Shown here piece after piece: positions 62,228-64,000 of a DNA stretch of 64,000 bases. Position 1 is the stretch's first letter; each line of letters starts with the position of its first letter. The notes beneath the pieces are model-generated. The model did no database searches and was not told the DNA's origin. It saw only the letters and a program-made list of their open reading frames with translations. Source of the DNA: Taeniopygia guttata (lineage: Eukaryota; Chordata; Aves; Passeriformes; Estrildidae); NCBI RefSeq assembly GCF_048771995.1, contig NC_133026.1:8686001-8750000 (forward strand). The letters are read 5' to 3'. The position numbers and the translations under genes are program-made.

Positions 62228-62690
62228 TCCAGATCCGGGGTTCCAGTGTAGGAGGGACATGGAGCTGGAGGAGTGAGTCCAGAGGATGCCACAGAGATGA
62301 TCAGAAGGTTGGAGCACCTCTGCTACAGAGACAGGCTAAGACCTGGGACTGTTTAACCTGGAGAAGGGAGACCTTAGAGCAGCTTCAAGTACCTTAAGGG
62401 ACAGCAGGAGAGGGAGAAGAGTGATAGGACAAGGAGGAATGGTTTTAAACTGAAAAAGGGTAGATTTAGTTTAGATATTAGGGAGAAATTCTTTACTGAG
62501 AGGTTGGTGAGACCCTGGCACAGGTTGCTCAGAAAAGCTGTGGATGCCCCATCCCTGGAAGTGTTCAAGGACAGGTTGGAAAGGGCTCTGAGCAACCTGG
62601 GACAGTGGAAGCTGTCCCCAGCCAAGGCAGGAGAGGTTGAACAAGGTGGTCTCTAAGTCCCCTTCCAAACTAAACCTTGCTGTGAGTGTG
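62228..62690 (+). mobile_element. CR1 LINE 3' fragment, plus strand
   Basis: A nearly continuous match to the avian CR1 3' region. Landmarks are GGGACATGGAGCTGGAGGAG, GAGTCCAGAGGATGCCACAG, GATGATCAGAAGGTTGGAGC, GTTTAACCTGGAGAAGGGAG, GGTTTTAAACTGAAAAAGGG, TTAGATATTAGGGAGAAATT, GCTGTGGATGCCCCATCCCT, GGACAGGTTGGAAAGGGCTC, and CCCCTTCCAAACTAAACC at the end. The terminal octamers are degraded (CTGTGAGTGTGA). At about 460 bp it is the longest CR1 copy here. Frames across it are not genes. Confidence 0.92.
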
Positions 62691-64000
62691 AACCAGAGCA
62701 GCCCTGTGGGCAGTGGCTTCTGTTTGTCACAGCTAAGGGGTCTCACTTCATCCCCTGCTGCTCCACTCTGGTCCCAAATCACATCCTCCTGCTGTATCAG
62801 TGGGGATGTTGGGATCACAGCAGAGCAGCTCCAGCCCCACAGGGGTTGCCAGCATCACCCCTGCTCTGTGCATCACAGGCTTGCAGAACAGTTCTGGGGA
62901 GTTTATTGCTGCAGACACATCTTTCCAGCAGTTCAGCCTGAAATTTGTGAATCCTGCTATTTGTTCTGAATCCATTCCCTGTACACTGCAGGCAGCCCAC
63001 TGAGGGTGAAATGAGGCTGACGGGAGAGAAACAGACTCGGTGATTTATGGATCCAAAGTTAACTTCTGCACTTGGAACAGATGTTAAGCTCTTTCCCATG
63101 GGATCCTGAGGAGAAAACAACAGAAATTGTAGTTTTTTTATCTGCTATTGATGAGGCTGCTTCTCCTGAGAAATATTATTTAAGTCTTTTAAAATGTCTT
63201 ATTGTAATGGAACACTGTTCTTGTCAAATCAGCTAAAGATTATCAATGGAACATCATTACTCTACAGGGTACTAATTCACATCTCCTAAAATAAAGCACA
63301 AGCATGGGGAGGAATGGAGGAACAGGTAGATAAGCCCATTCCCTGTATAAAAGTAATACATTCTTGTTTATATTCAGTGTTCTGGAAGGCAAAATTAGCC
63401 TTTGGGATTGCTTTTAATTATATGAAATTAAAATGTGTTTGGGCATGCCAAACTTTTATCGTTCATAATGAGTTTATTGAATATAATAATTAAGAGCTCA
63501 GTAATTAAAACTTTAAAATTACTGTTATTTTATTTAATATAAATGATAAATCAAAGATTTCATTTGACTTTTTATAAGTTAAAACTAGGATGTGTCAGAA
63601 ACATCAATCTTAAATTTCATATTACAGTAATTGCATGTTAGTCTTCAACTACTGGAGTTGTATGTGCATAAAAGCATTTAACAATTCAAAAATATTGCCT
63701 AAGTGCAGAGTTTAATTTAATTTACTATAACATGTATGGTTTTAAATAATTTATAACAATAATTATTCAAGATTGGCTGGGGATTTTTTGCTTTTTAGGG
63801 CTGCTCCTCCAAACAAGCAATGAGAGCAGTTTCTGCAGTGGCTCTACAGGATCATATCATACAAAGTCATCAGCTGTAGGATCTTTTAACATATTCTTCT
63901 GTGTCAAGGACAAGGAATATCAAGAACTTTTACGAATCCCATGAATAAAAGAAACAGTCAGAGTAATAGGAGATACTGGACTAAGAAAAAAAGAGCACAA
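62691..64000. other. Noncoding stretch, very AT-rich at the right end
   Basis: The first 300 bp are GC-richer and give overlapping frames on both strands (for example 62637-62969 plus, 62815-63120 minus) that start inside or beside the CR1 and show no domain. From about 63400 to 63780 the sequence is extremely AT-rich with TTAATTAA-like motifs, which may be conserved or simply low complexity. An AATAAA lies at about 63291. No gene is supported. Confidence 0.5.

Overview
This window looks like ordinary, gene-poor bird nuclear DNA. It is AT-rich and CpG-depleted, there is no dense bacterial-style gene packing, and the only recognisable dispersed repeats are CR1 LINE 3' ends, the dominant retroposon of birds. 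Several carry the typical CR1 3' sequence and terminal ATTCTATGA-like octamers. Repeat density is low (a few per cent), which fits a bird better than a turtle or crocodilian. The species cannot be named from what is here. I see no rRNA, tRNA, CRISPR, bacterial operon, provirus or complete protein-coding gene.

Layout. Positions 1-9.4 kb: AT-rich unique sequence with short simple repeats. 9.5-12.1 kb: a GC-richer stretch without a convincing gene. 12.1-32.9 kb: unique noncoding sequence holding a ZNF143/Staf-type site with an adjacent CCAAT box (13.18 kb), an AT microsatellite, a T29 tract, a 26-bp tandem duplication, two small hairpins and one short minus-strand CR1 relic (28.0 kb). 32.94-33.12 kb: a heptanucleotide (TATATCT)n array, followed at 33.5 kb by a CR1 relic. 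35.93-36.01 kb: an 89-nt two-stem hairpin. 36-51.6 kb: featureless AT-rich sequence. 51.8 and 54.2 kb: two fossils of palindromic MITE-like repeats. 56.4 kb: an old CR1 relic of a type known from turtles and crocodilians. 59.5-60.5 kb: a CpG-retaining block, probably conserved or regulatory. 60.60-61.02 kb: the best coding candidate, an open frame that opens at a splice acceptor and ends at a stop, probably a 3'-terminal coding exon of an unrecognised gene. 61.2-62.7 kb: a cluster of three CR1 inserts in both orientations. 62.7-64 kb: unique sequence becoming very AT-rich.

No set of genes working together can be described. The window is best read as intergenic or long-intron sequence that may end at the last exon of a plus-strand gene near 61 kb. 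I found no credible new multi-gene system. The items most worth testing are the 60.6 kb exon with its upstream CpG-retaining block, and the 35.93 kb hairpin.
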